From NCBI GenBank assembly GCA_029641185.1, contig JAPWGK010000006.1:744001-808000 (forward strand): 64,000 bases of DNA, given 5' to 3'. Every line of letters begins with the position of its first letter. The stretch's first letter is position 1. Shown here piece after piece: positions 35,297-47,700 of the stretch. The position numbers and the translations under genes are program-made. The notes under the pieces are model-generated. The model did not search any database. It was not told the DNA's origin and was given only the letters and a program-made list of their open reading frames with translations. This DNA comes from Pseudofabraea citricarpa. Taxonomy: Eukaryota; Ascomycota; Leotiomycetes; Helotiales; Dermateaceae.

Positions 35297-35758
35297 TTCT
35301 CAACCTATCCATCCTTCTCTTTCCTCTGATTTTGGGGGTCTATTTCTTTTCTTTTCTTTGTGCTTTTTTGATTTTTTTGCAGGTTATGGCTTCAACATTC
35401 ATGGATGGCGCAATAAGGTTTAACAGGATAGATGGGATAGGCTCAACGCCTTCTCCTTGGTTATCTTTTTGCATTTGCAGGCGTAGCATTTAACATACAA
35501 CGGACGAATTACGAAGAGGATGGGAATGGCTCAACACCCACCTACGGCATGATAAACCGGCGCAGATTTCTTTAACAGACATTTCTGGGAGAAAGGAAGA
35601 CTCAACGTCTTAACCAAAAAGATGTCATTATTGGGCTCAGGTTGTGCTATTTTCTTTCATTCTCTTTCATAGCGATAAGAGAGGGGAAGGCTCAACGCCT
35701 ACTTTTCATAGGATACATAAGACCTATTCATCACAGAGAGACACAGAAGACAGTCAGA
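35297..35758. other. CAF16/ELP2 convergent region with repeated hairpins
   Basis: Four copies of a small element centred on CTCAAC occur at 35439-35451, about 35521-35540, 35597-35611 and 35688-35700, spaced about 70-90 bp. Three can fold as short stems around the loop TCAAC (arms AGGC/GCCT, AAGAC/GTCTT, AGGC/GCCT). The second copy is degenerate. All are in the CAF16 3' flank. Confidence 0.55.
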
Positions 35759-38277
35759 TTAGATATCTAGAGAATAAATCCTCAACGAACTATCCTCGCT
35801 TGCAATTGCAAGTTCCAATCCCTTGCCTGCTTCAGGCGATGGCCTCCATGATAACTGTGTAATGGTCTTGGTGGCTTGTGGGCGGAGACTAGATAGGATC
35901 TTGTTAGCTTTTGCCATACTATTTATGAACAGTTCCCACATACCTGAGATTGATGACCTGGTCCTTGATTACTTCCATCCCACGAAGTACATAGACAGCT
36001 ACACTGCCGCTCTCCGTACCTACCGCAAGATACGAATCTTCAGATGCATGCACACTGGCCGAAAAAGCAATAGCCGTGACAGAATTCTGCTCTTGGATAG
36101 ACTGGCCAGTAAACTTGAACTCTGAACCATCCCCATTCTCCTTCGTCCAGATCTTGACTGATTTGTCTCTGCCCGCAGTAGCGAATACAGGACGAGCGAA
36201 AGGAGCCCAGGCGGCATCGAGAATCATTCTCGAATGACCCTTTGGATCCGCTTGTTCCAGAACATAGAGAGCCTTCTGCGTCTCGTCTCGTCTGAAGACG
36301 GCCCATTTCCGGTCTCGACCTACACTCAGCAGATACTGATCGTCGGGCGAGAATTTCAAGCTCGTCACCGTCAGCGAGTGTGCCGTGAGCGGTGGTTTCA
36401 GTTCGTGCCATGTCTTGGTCTCGAATAAGCGGATTACGGCGTGATCGAGCGAGCTGGCTTTACAGGCAGTCGCTACAACTGAACCATCGTGACTCGCTGC
36501 CAGAGCAGAGATCTCATAGCCGTGTCCATAGAGCTTCTCAATCTCGGGCCAGAGCGTGTGCCGCGAGAGATGATCTTCTAGAGGCGGATGGTTCAGATCA
36601 AGGGTTGACTTGTGCGTGATGGACGCGGGATCAACCGCGTCACGATCGTTGTGGTTGCCAGCAGGGATCTCTTGATCGTCCTCGACTGCCTCAATGGCCT
36701 TGTTCGAGAGTCCGAGCAACGGCATGTTTGCAGCGTCTGGCATGTCTTGAACATCTGCTCCTCCAATACCACACAGTTTGCTCAGAAGATTGGCTACCGC
36801 CTTGGGTTCGTTGAAGACTCGGAGGAGCTTCTCATCCGCCCCTGATACAAACTGTGACTCGCCTAGGGTGTCGATGCAGTTCAGATCATATCCGTGAATC
36901 TGAGGCCGGGCCATCTCATGCCAGGTTTCTTGCCCAGAACGCTTCCATTTGGCATGTAGTCTTGTGGTCTGATCAGAGCTCGTCGAGAGGATGTAGTCGC
37001 CTTCCTTGGACCACGCAATACCTGTAATTGATTGTGTGTGACCACTGATTCCCACTCCTTTGATCCACCGATCCTGCTCAGTGTCGTAATTCCATTGTCT
37101 CCAACTGCCTGTTCTTCCCAGACAGACAACTGTCTCACCAGAAGGAGACCATAATCCAGTCCAGAACCCTCCTGTGCTTCCCGTTGCCGTTGTCGATCCC
37201 TTCTCGGCGCTAATCTCTCCCAATCTCGAAATGGTGACCCACACACTCGAGGTTGGGTCTTGCTCCCAAATGGCAAGAGAGTTATCTGCTGATGCTGAAA
37301 GCAGTTGTAATTTTGCACCACCCTTTCGCCACTTGGCACTGTATATCCAATCTTCGTGGCCTAGCAACAAGGCCTCGAAGGTAGCTGAGAAATCTAGAGC
37401 GTTTGCTACAAAGCGGTGGGCTTTATTGGATAGAGACTTTCCTGGCATGTAAGCTCCCAAAGATGGATCAGCTGAAGCTGCCGCAACTGGCAATTCTTTG
37501 CCTTGGTGTATTCTCCATAGCCGGATATATTTATCCTGACTTGCTGATGCTAACAAGATGTCGCTGTCAGGGTCTTCGTTCTCTTGTGTGAACGCAAGAG
37601 ATCGAATCCAGCCCTCATGGCCAGCTAGTGTTGCTTGCAGCTTGAATTCTTTCTCCTTGGCAGCATCCAGTATATAGAGTTGGATAATATCCTTGGTTCC
37701 GGCTACAGCAAGAACGTATGAGCCAGGCGCTCCAGCTAAGGGACTCAGAGCTAATGCAAGAGGAAAGAATCTTGGCTTGATGCTGATGGATTGAAGTAGG
37801 CTTGCTACATTGTCTTCGCCAAATGACCATACCTTGACAGTCGAATCTGCTGAGCCGGTAGCAAAGATGCCAGAGCTTCCAGTTGTAGCTATACAGTTGA
37901 TAGAACTTTCGTGGTCTTTGATGGTCTGGATACATTGATAGCTGCTCGATGCAACTTCTTTCTTCCATATCTTGACCGTTTGGTCAACTGACCCGGTAAT
38001 GAGAATACATTCCGAGCCAGGGACAAATTCGACGGCATTTACAGTATCCGTATGTCCACCAAGAAGATCAAAGACTCCTTGTGAGTCTGAGCTCTATCGT
38101 CACAACATCAGCCACGGAAATTTTGAATTTTTTTCGTTGGGTATAATTTATTACCTGTGGTTGCCATAGCGCGACATTCCTATCTGCTCCATATGCCAAA
38201 ACACCGGATTCACTCCAGTCTGCTGCAGAAGGATGTCTGTTCGCACCAGCTGCGATATATTGTGGGGTATGAGCCAT
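35759..38277 (-). CDS. ELP2: Elongator complex subunit Elp2 (WD40)
   Basis: Elp2 is the double beta-propeller scaffold of Elongator, which makes the cm5 side chain on wobble uridine 34 of tRNAs. Three exons (38155-38277, 35944-38093, 35759-35888) sum to 2403 nt, 800 residues. The protein starts MAHTPQYIAAGANRHP and has ESGVLAYGADRNVALWQPQ, then many WD units such as GSVDQTVKIWK, GSADSTVKVWS, ASASQDKYIRLWR, SASADNSLAIWE and TAGRDKSVKIWT. It ends LAIASEDSSLRIYSLDI. For the last intron I chose the acceptor at 35889, giving 55 bp with a branch-like gctaac; a nearer acceptor would give only 25 bp. The first intron acceptor at 38094 keeps phase. It is head to head with URM1. Confidence 0.93.
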
Positions 38278-38613
38278 GGTCAGGTCATCTGACGAGGCTG
38301 AGGAGGAAGTGTGAATAGCACACAAGGCTGGTATTACGAAGAGAGGTTGGGCTTCACCATCGAATCAAAGGGTTGCAGCTCAAGTAACGGTAGAATTCGA
38401 GAAGATGTACGGTCACGAATGGAGATTGGTTGCGATGTGCTCTAGGCAGCTTTTGTGGTCGAGCCAAACTTTTGACATCGAGCCAAAAAATCTTCGGCCA
38501 AAATTAAGCGAATGGGAGGTTTAAGCTCATCTTATCACACTTGTCTTGTCTCCCCTCTTCTTCCTCTATTACAACGAGAAGCCTTTCCAGCAACAATTTT
38601 ACTGTTCTTCATC
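38278..38613. promoter_or_regulatory. Shared promoter region of ELP2 and URM1
   Basis: Only 336 bp separate the two start codons, which point away from each other. This is short enough for one bidirectional promoter. The URM1 side is CT-rich (38550-38575). Motif assignments would be guesswork. Confidence 0.6.
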
Positions 38614-39380
38614 ATGGCCTCTGAAGAAATCGTCGCCGTAGAGACAATCCCCATCGTGGTTGAGTTCACGTAAGCAAGAACACAACACACCACCATATCC
38701 CAAAACAGAACGCTAATGGCAAGTTAGTGGTGGGCTCGAAATGCTCTTCTCAGACCAACGCAAACATAAACTAAAGGTTCCTGCGAGGGATGAAAAGAGC
38801 AACCCAGTGACAGTTGGCTGGCTGGTGAACCATCTATGCAACGAGGTCATGAAGGACACTCGGAAAGACATGTTCGTACTGGACGATCACGTGTAAGTCC
38901 AACTTCCGCTTTCCCTCACCGCTCAGCAGGATGTCTTGTCACGACAAATCACTGGCAGACACACATGTGCTGTTACGACTTCTATCATCTATCATATTCC
39001 TATTTCTAGTCGGTGGCAACGATGGCTGCTGGCTCCCCTCCAAGTAGAGCGGAAGAGTCACGCTTCACCGTTGCCTTGGGAGCTGCAGGCAAGGCAAGGA
39101 AGGATATTTGGCCTGCACAAACAATCCACAACCCGCACTCCCGCGCCTGCTCGATAGCCATCCTTACTGACTGATGCACATGCACATGCACATGCACGTA
39201 TATGTGTGGTGCGTGCACGATGAGCATGGCAGCGACTGACAGCTCGACATGTATTTTTACAGACGACCAGGAATCCTCGTCCTCATCAATGACGCCGACT
39301 GGGAGCTGGAGGGGGAGGCCTCGTATGCCCTGCAAGCCAACGACAACATTCTCTTCGTGTCGACGCTCCACGGAGGCTGA
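38614..39380 (+). CDS. URM1: Ubiquitin-related modifier Urm1
   Basis: Urm1 is the sulfur carrier for 2-thiolation of wobble uridine 34 in tRNAs and also acts as a protein modifier. Three exons (38614-38669, 38728-38892, 39263-39380) sum to 339 nt, 112 residues. It begins [18 protein letters not shown], contains [18 protein letters not shown] and FVLDDHV, then [17 protein letters not shown] and ends FVSTLHGG. The C-terminal Gly-Gly, which is thiocarboxylated by Uba4, is intact. The second intron is 370 bp, much longer than any other intron I mapped here, and carries a CACATG tandem. The gene is divergent from ELP2, which acts on the same tRNA base. Confidence 0.93.
39175..39197 (+). repeat. 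CACATG tandem in the URM1 second intron
   Basis: About four copies of the hexamer cacatg lie near the 3' end of the 370 bp intron, upstream of the acceptor at 39262. Confidence 0.7.
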
Positions 39381-39866
39381 TCCTCTTTTCGGAATCTACG
39401 AGCAAGATCAATTTGGAATCGTCTCTGGGCTGGCGAAGACTAGGAGGTAGGCGCCGCAGCCTGGTTCCCAATCTCCTTCAACACGTCTCGGCTCTCCAAT
39501 CGCATCTTATTCTGCCCACAAATCGATGCACGATACGGTATCGGAGCAGCTGAAGATCATGGGATCTCTTGACAAGAATTGCACAACGCCTATCCCTGGA
39601 CAACGAGCGCAAACGGACGGTCGCCAGTTGGGTTGGGCTGGGTGCTTGGGTTCCCAATTGATGGCGGAAAAGACGAATACATACAGCATCAAAAAGTGGT
39701 GGTGATATTGGTGGTGGCGTATGCATCATGACATCCAAAGCAAAACCTTAATTGAATCCAAATATTGTTCGAAGTTCCTCCATCCTGTTCGCCTGCATGC
39801 ATGTACGAGCGACGCATCTTCCGCTGTCAAGTTGCTTGCTTGGTTTCGTGGCTATCCCCGTGTGGA

Positions 39867-39898
<32 letters not shown>

Positions 39899-42800
39899 CC
39901 TGCTGGTGGAGTGCCTCGGGGGATTCGGGCGTCTGTCGCATCAGGGAGATCATATGCACGTGATGGCCAGGAAGCTCATGCACGACGCAAGACGCAAGAC
40001 GCAAGACACCAACTTCACCAATGCAAGGGACAACCCCGCAACCAAGACCATCCATCCGTCCATTTTGACTTTCTCGACAATCGCCCACCAGGGCCAATAA
40101 CAACAATGCTCTTTGAACCACTCTGGCGGCTGGCCCCGATCTTCAAGGCTTTCTAGCCATTGAAACTTTGGCCCAACTGCGCCACACGAACACGCACTGC
40201 TCACTCTGACTACCCGGTTGACCAGCCATTTTTATACCCATGGATGGCCGTCCCGTACCGCGGATGTCTGTGCTGCACTGTGACTAAAGTACTGTACAGT
40301 ACCGTTCTCCTTGGCCGCATCCGAACCCATTCGTCGCATGTCTCCCCTCGGTATCGATCTCCATATCCATGTTCTCCCGGAGTTGAATGGCATCGAGCCA
40401 CTTACACCACTCAGCTCGTGTAGCCATTACCGCTTCCGCTCCGCAAGCCTCGAGACCAAGCAAGAACATGAGCAGGCACCTGGCTGCTTGCTACAGGAGC
40501 AGTTTGTGCAACGCCGTAAAAGCTCCTAAGGAAAACTCTCGATCAAACAACTCAAATCTTCCAAAGCGCAAGTGAGCCAAACAGTCTACTCCTGCAGGAA
40601 GAGGCTGGTTTGTTGAGTACTGGATGGATGGATGGCTTTTACTAGTACTCGTAGTACAAGGCGGTGTGCCCCCTATTATGCCGTTTCCCCTCCCCCACAC
40701 ATGTTAGGTAACCAATGCCAACCGACTCTTTCACACCGGCAATGCAGTCCATTTGACCATAATAGAAACAAACTGAAATCCCCCTTGCCTTTGACAAGCA
40801 AGAGCCAAACACCACCGGGATGGTTTAGCACTCGGCTCTGCCGAACAAGGCATCTTTAAGGCAGAGAAAGGTATGCGGTGTGTACCACCCCCCAGCGTTC
40901 GACTTAACTCAACTCAGCAGCTAACAAACTCCTAGTGGGGGGTGGACTGTTGATACCGCACTGATGGGACAAGAGATAGACATTTACTTATTGATTTGCC
41001 TTACCAAATCGAAACCCGGCCTCTTCCTCTACCCCCCAAAAAAGCTTTTGCTCTATGACTGATAAGTAAGACTAAGTGAGTAAGCGAGTGAGTGCGTGAC
41101 CAGACACACAACACAACAAGGCTTGCAAGATAGCCACGATAGCGATGGCTACCTTACTGTATGGAGTGTGCGGAATACTCGAGGATGAACCCTCCTCTCC
41201 TCGCCATCGGAGCTCCCCATCCTCCTATCTCCCATCCTCCTATCTCCCATCCTCCTATCTCCCATCCTCCAGTACATCCCATCCCTCGTGCCGTAATAAA
41301 CGCGGGATGAAGAAGGAGGTCACTCAGTCACTCACTCACGTTGGGGCCCGACAAGTCTTGCGTTTACGTGATGCCATGCGTGCCTTGTCTTGTGTCTTAC
41401 TCCGTACGGTACCTTACTATACTGGTACCACCCAACCACCCACGTGGTACAAGTCAAGTCACACACACCTACACAATACACATGTTCACTCTATAGACGA
41501 ATCGCCTTGATGCCCAACCAAAAGCCGCAGTACTCGAGCGCTGAGCCCTCTCCGCTCTCTTTGGTGATGAATGTAACGTTATAACTCAGCATGCTATAGA
41601 GCAGTGTCGACAAGCCACAAGGGGGCGGGAGGGCGGACGGCCGGCCGAGATCCATGAGAGGAGATTAATTGCCTGCTGAAGAAAATTTGGGGGTTTTGGT
41701 TTGCTCATGCGTTTTGATAAGCTCTGACATTGCCATTATTATTCCCGATGGTATAAATGGCGAACCTGGTTAATAGCTATCGCCGAGTTCCGATAGCCTT
41801 GACAACTGTCTCTCTCGACATTCTTGATTGGGGATTTGGTGTTTGGTGTTTTAATCCCTCTGTCTGTGCGCCTGCACCAAAAACCTTGATTCTAACTTCC
41901 TCTTTGGCCGTCTATCAGTCAGCCTTGTGTCTTAGTTAGCATTGAGATTTGAAATAGGAAGATAGTTATGCCGATCGCATTGAAGCAAGCAAGGAAGAAA
42001 TGAGCACATGAATAGGACTCCAAGAACAAATGGGCATAAGTAGGAATTTATACTAGCTATGTGAATCGAGTTGTAAATCATAATGTATATTGGTATATCT
42101 GCGACGGTAGAGAAGAGGGAAAAGAGCCCCTCTCCCAGAAAAACAGCAAGGAAATAAGAGATACCGCGGTAATAAGTGTTCCCGCCCTAGAAGGTTTGCA
42201 AGCAAACACCCCGAACTGTAAAAAGATCTTTCGATGCTCTCAAAGCTTCTTTTGCCGCCCTTGCCCGCTGCCTGATCGTGAATGAATGAATCGAATAACC
42301 TGCCGCCCTTGCTCCCTCCCATATAAATTATGTCTTTTTTGGTTATGTCTTGATGAATGAATGGACCGAGGCTGTGCCTTTGTTGAGAAAGGTTGTGTTC
42401 GTGTTTTTAGCAGGCCCGAAGTCGCCCTCGGCAAACAATATATATGATTTATGAGGCAACCCTCACTTGCCATCTGAGGAAATGACTGTGTTGAGAGCGG
42501 ATAGCGAAGACAACCAGAAAGTAACAAAGCAAAAACACAAAATTGCCTCTCCTCCACTCCATGTTTGCGCTGTAACAAAAAGGTATATCCCAATAGAACC
42601 AGCCCCCTTTGTACTTGTGCCCAAGAATTTTTTTCTATGTGAGTTTATGCGTGTAAGCCTCCCTCGAACTTGTTGTGCAGCGCGTGCTATAAAATGTATT
42701 GATACAACCTCCCAACGCAGAAAACTAAAGAGAAAATGAAATCCGACTATAATGGTTCATTGGTATCGTAGTTGATCATTAACTGAATATCGTAGTAGCG

Positions 42801-42904
42801 TCTCTGTTGTTTTGTTCGTGCCCTTCAATTTTATGTACTGTAACTCATCAACTCCCATGATTCCAACTCTAAATCTCCAATCTTCTCTAGCAGAGAGAGA
42901 TAGT
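39381..42904. other. 3.5 kb gene-poor region between URM1 and the Azf1-like gene
   Basis: No supported gene. The stretch has several small tandems: ctggtgt (39867-39898), gacgcaa (39984-40006) and a 15-bp unit repeated three times (41217-41271). A GTACTGTACAGTAC-like block lies at 40290-40303. Both flanking genes end towards this region, so it should hold only 3' flanks and possibly unrecognised non-coding transcripts. Confidence 0.45.
41217..41271 (+). repeat. 15-bp minisatellite (three copies)
   Basis: The unit cctcctatctcccat occurs three times head to tail at 41221-41265 with partial units on both sides. Copies are identical, which suggests recent slippage. Confidence 0.85.
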
Positions 42905-44756
42905 TCAGTACATCCGGTCGTTGAAAGCTAGTTCTGCCTTGCCTACTTCCTCATACGAGTTGGAAGGTACGTCGCCGTAACATGAACTGCTGCTGCTATG
43001 AGAACAGCTTCCAGAGTGGCTTCGGGCATCGTCCGCATCGTATGAGAGATACATGTCATATCGAGGACCACCTGGTCGGCCAATCATCATGTTACTCCGA
43101 CCATGGGCAACAGACTTAGCAGCGCCAAGAGAATTGACATTGGGCAGATGTGAAGAGTTAGTGGCATCGATGCTAGAACGAACTTTACGATCTTTGCCTC
43201 GTCCTTTGATGCCTTTGTTGCTGTTCTTGTACAGGTTGGCAAAGTATTCCCAAAGCTCCCTGTCGGCCTGGGTAACGTTGTCTCCGTATTGGTACGAGGC
43301 GAACTTTGCGGTAAGGGCGCGGATCGTGGATATGTGAAACTTGTTCTGGTGAGACTATTCAAAAGTTAGTTTCGTCTTGACTGGAACTGAAGGCCGTAAA
43401 GTATTGTTCGCAGCTTAGGGATGTGCCACACAACCAGAAGAGTATAGCTATCAGGGAAAGCATATTTATGTCGGCTGTAGATTTTTTGCTGAACGAGGTA
43501 AAGAAACAAGACTGTTACGTACCTTGAGATTACCCCTTTGAGTGAACTCCTTGCGACAGTCGTCAAGGTGACACACAAATGGTTTTGATTGAGAATGAAC
43601 AACTTTGTGGGCTCGGACATTGCCCTTCTGTGCGAACGTCCTACCACAAAGTTCGCAAGAGTATGGTCGTTCACCAGTGTGGCGTCGAAGATGAGTCTAG
43701 CAAACAAGTCAGTTTAGAGGCGCTGAAGAATAGAAGGATACATACTCTTAGATTTCCATGCTGTGAGAATGTGCGATCGCAGCCTGTATGTGTGCAACGC
43801 TGCAAGATAGACCTGTTAGTAGATACATGGTGGCTGGATGTGAATACACTTACGTAGGGCTTTTCTCCTGTATGGGCTCTTTCGTGGATCTCTAGGTGCG
43901 TCTTCTGATAAAAGCTCTTGGTACACTTTCCAATGTGGCACTCGTACTTCTTCTTCGTGCCTTTTTCATGGTTGTGGTTGTCGTTGTGACTCTGGAAAGC
44001 CTTCTGCGTGAGCGAGTAATTCCTTTCTTCGTTTGAATTGTGCAACTCAAAAGCAGGGGGAACGCTGCTACCATTAAAGGGACGAGAAATACCTACCACG
44101 GGTCGGCTCGATTCAAGGGGTGACTCTGGCTTTGCAGTCTTCTCTTTGGCTTGGATAGCCTTCATGAGAGTATCGACTTCAGTGCCGAATTCTTCTCCCG
44201 TGCCGTTGAGAGGAATGGCAGACAAAGCGCTCTTGTTAATGTCATTTCCTTGGTACGGAGGAACAGTCGTGTTGGGAGCATGGTAAGTTGCCTTGTTTGC
44301 TGACGATCCTTCGTACTTTACAGGTGGGCTCTGACTGTGATGACTGTATCGATTTTCGACATACATTTGCTGTGGCGTTCTTGGAGTGTAGCCATTTTGC
44401 TGCATGTTATTCGTGGACTGTGGCCGCTGTCTAATGTAATTGTTACCAAACACAGGTACCACGACGTTCGAGTTTCCTCCGGGGTAGCTGGGGAAACTGA
44501 AAGGATTGTGTTGCGGCTGAAGCTGTTCGGGTTGTTGACTGTGGGCGACTAGGCTGCTAGAAGTGGTTCCACTGTACGAGTGGCTCACTGGGACGTATTG
44601 AGGCGCCATAATAGCTCGAGAGACTGCTGCTGACGAGGTTGGCTGCGGTTCGAAAGACTGAATCAAGCCGGAATAGGTATTGTAGTATGCTTCAAGAGGC
44701 TGTGGATGTTGCTCAGGCCAGCGTCCCCAGACCTGGCTTGGGGCTTGTGGTATCAC
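42905..44756 (-). CDS. Azf1-like C2H2 zinc-finger transcription factor
   Basis: This DNA-binding regulator has four C2H2 fingers and strong similarity to the Azf1 type. Exons are 43854-44756 (5' limit uncertain), 43746-43799, 43523-43696 and 42905-43354. Fingers in order begin [44 protein letters not shown] and [17 protein letters not shown]. After the last finger comes [17 protein letters not shown] and then [14 protein letters not shown], a block shared with yeast Azf1. The N-terminal 250 residues or so are Gln/Pro/Ser/Asn-rich. The true start is unresolved: the open frame reaches 44756 without an ATG, and the first in-frame ATG is at 44609. A short upstream exon is likely. A large empty region lies upstream. 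Confidence 0.85.
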
Positions 44757-47700
44757 TGCCAGTTTGACGGTGATGTCCTGCTCAGTGCAAGACTATGAGT
44801 CTATCGGTCGAAATTCGGACTCTTGACGCTTCGAGAAATCAATGTTGCGAAGGTCGAGTGCAAAAGATATATGTAAGGTGAAAAGCAAAGGCCCGCCAAA
44901 GGAAAACACGAGGACGTGAGCTGAGTTGGAGTCGGCTAGGAGATAGATGGATGTGTGTTGGTTGAGTTGGTATTCACGAGCTTTTGTTGTTGACTTGGTT
45001 GATTAAACTCGCCGCTGTGTGACAAGCACGATGTAGTCGATAGACATGAGATGATGTGCAACTGGGGTGGAATTATGGAGGGGTTCTACTCGTTCGGTAT
45101 TCAAAACCCAGATCGCACAAGAAGGTACATGCTACTCATATACAAGATCTCAGTCCCAAGCCGCCGCCAGGCCTAAAAGACAACCGTGGAGACCAAGTGG
45201 CTCCCACGCAACTACGTGACACCAATGAACAGCCACAGTCCGGTGCATGGCATTGAAACAGGTGATTGTGCTGCAAAATTTGCCCATAGTTACACAGTTA
45301 CAGTAAGTATCTCCCATACAAAGCTCGAGCATGAAGCTGTACAGAAATTGAGTAGATTGGAACTAAGAGACTGAGTGCCAGTACTTAAATTTTTGACCAG
45401 GGGGGTGTTGCCAGGGTATGTCACGACAACTCTGACCTGAGAGACACAGAGAGCCAATCCAGACAAGCCTTGATGCTTGTTGGCGAAAAGTTCATGGAAG
45501 GCCGTTCTAATGCTCTGCTCGCACGTCAGATTCGAGTCTGTGGGCTTTGCTGTGCATTGGGTGCCAATGGCTAGCACCATAAGATCCTGCTACCCAGTCC
45601 TCACTGTGCATGGGGGGGGGTGTGGAAGGGTGGAATGCGGGCTGCGACGGGATCGATCATAGAGATTTCGCGAGATTGGGGGGTGAGGCTTGCATCGTCT
45701 TGATATCGGCTCGAAAGGGTCAAAGACATAGAATGTCCACCCGGGTTCAAGGATCTTGCGAAGCACCAAACAGATCTGAGATAGGGTGGGGACCAGTTCA
45801 CAGTGCTGTGCATCGCAGCAGCCCCCCTGTAGCCACATCCCAGGCCATCCTGTAATCCTTGACATCCTGACAGCCTGCAACCTGGCTGGGCGGAGTGAGC
45901 CACAGCTGGTGGGGTCACTGTGGGAGTGAGAGTGGTCGATGATGAGGAGTGCTTGAACTTTGAAGTGGGATGTGCAGGGCGAGGTCCAGGGACTTGTGCG
46001 GAAGGGATGGGGCAGCCTCCGATCTGACCCTAGTCGTGGGGGTGTGTAAATGGCAATCTTTCTGCCTGCGCTCAAGTCAGATATTATCTGGCGCTGTTGG
46101 CGGGCCTTTTCCTGGAGATTCTGGCGGAGATAGCTACGATCGCAGTGCCCCGTGGTCGTGAAATGGCCATCGAGCGCGAGAGAGAGAGCCGGAGAGTGTT
46201 TGTGAGTTGGTTGCTGGTACGATATCTGCCAAATAGAGAAGTTTTGATGTGGTCAGTGGGCACTGCTCGCTTCGACCCAATGACCCGGGTAACCAATGGC
46301 TCACGCGTTGAGATGCGGCCCGTCAGCCAAGCGGGTCACCGTCACCCAGACTGAACCCTAAAACGCAGTGAGCATCCAGCGCATACAGCGCCTGCAAATA
46401 ATAATTCGCAGCACCAGACCGAGTGGACATCGCGGTTGCGGGAGCTGGCATCCGTCTACCTCAGAGTCGATATATGATAGACTGAGCCTGCCATGCCATG
46501 CCATGCCCGTCTGCCTGTCTGCCTGTCTGGCAGCGACTCGTCCCTATCCTGGCCGCCTTTCTAATCCTGTCCGTCTGAACTTCAGAGCATCTCAAAAACT
46601 GTGGGAATAGGCTTGTCAGGCTTTGCATGATCTTTGAAGACACTATTCAACTTGGTGCTGTCTCTTTTGCCCCGCCTCCGCCAGTCTGTGCTGTTGGTTG
46701 GTATCTGTGCCATTCGCAATATCTTCCGGTTTCGTCCTCTTGAGCTGCTTGCTGTCCTTTCTTGCGTGAAGGGGCGTGAAGGGCGCGGTAAGTAGTGCTG
46801 TGGCTTGAATGATGCAGATCCCGTCCCTGATGGCTACGGGCGTGGCAGCTCTTCCAAGGGCGGGCAAGGTGAGGCGAGATGTTCCATTGGATCGTAACGA
46901 TATATTTGAAGCCCAGTGGCAATATTGGTGAGCATGGTGGTTAGCCTTTGAACCTCTGAGTGGAATCCCAGGAAATTGGTACGTAGTACTCATCTCCTGC
47001 ATATTCAAAAATCCTCCTGGGACGGACCACATCATTGCTGCTTCCGCTGCAATGTCTTTGATTCTCGACGCAAAGATGCTGCCTGTAATACTCATTACCG
47101 GCCTGGCAGCTGAGCCGTCGGGAACGAGCCGCTGCGCCAAAGGATGTGGGAACTTGGAAGGGAGGTTGACAGCCTACGGCGGTAGCGACGTGCTCACTCT
47201 AAGCGTTCTCATGCGATCGCGTCAACGCGTAAAAAGCAATTGAGACCATTATCGCGGAGCAGTTGAAGACGATCTGGCACACTTGTACAACGCTATATGC
47301 GAGTATGATTCCACGAGCCACGAAACAATGGCAAATGCGCAGCCGTACCACTCAATTGGAATCTCCAAAGGACCGGTACCATTGGTAACCTGGAAGGTAG
47401 GACAGTGTAAGAGCATTAGCCGGCACTCCATACAATGTTCAAATCTCCAGCCCATCCGCCAATTTTGTCCTGATGCGGAAGGTTGGCTCTCATGCCCAGG
47501 GAATCCTGCATCCGTAAAGAAGAGGTTGTATGTCCAGTATGGAAACGCAAAGTAAGTGGCACAGTGAAAACGTGATGGCTGTAGCCTTGCTTGATAGAAC
47601 CGAATTGCCAACATCTGCCTTCTGATCCGGCTGTAGCACGCCTATTCCAAGAGCCCCAAGGAGCGGTTTTGGCGACCATTGGAATAACTAGCCAGGTCTG

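Noticed and set aside
35919..35943. A 25-bp intron at the 3' end of ELP2 (acceptor at 35919)
   Set aside because: It is too short for a fungal spliceosomal intron. The acceptor at 35889 gives 55 bp, contains a branch-like gctaac and keeps the same frame.
38278..38325. A longer ELP2 N-terminus starting at 38325
   Set aside because: The codon there is TTG, and the family start fits the ATG at 38277.
41217..41271. CRISPR-like array
   Set aside because: Units are contiguous without spacers and the host is a fungus; it is a plain minisatellite.
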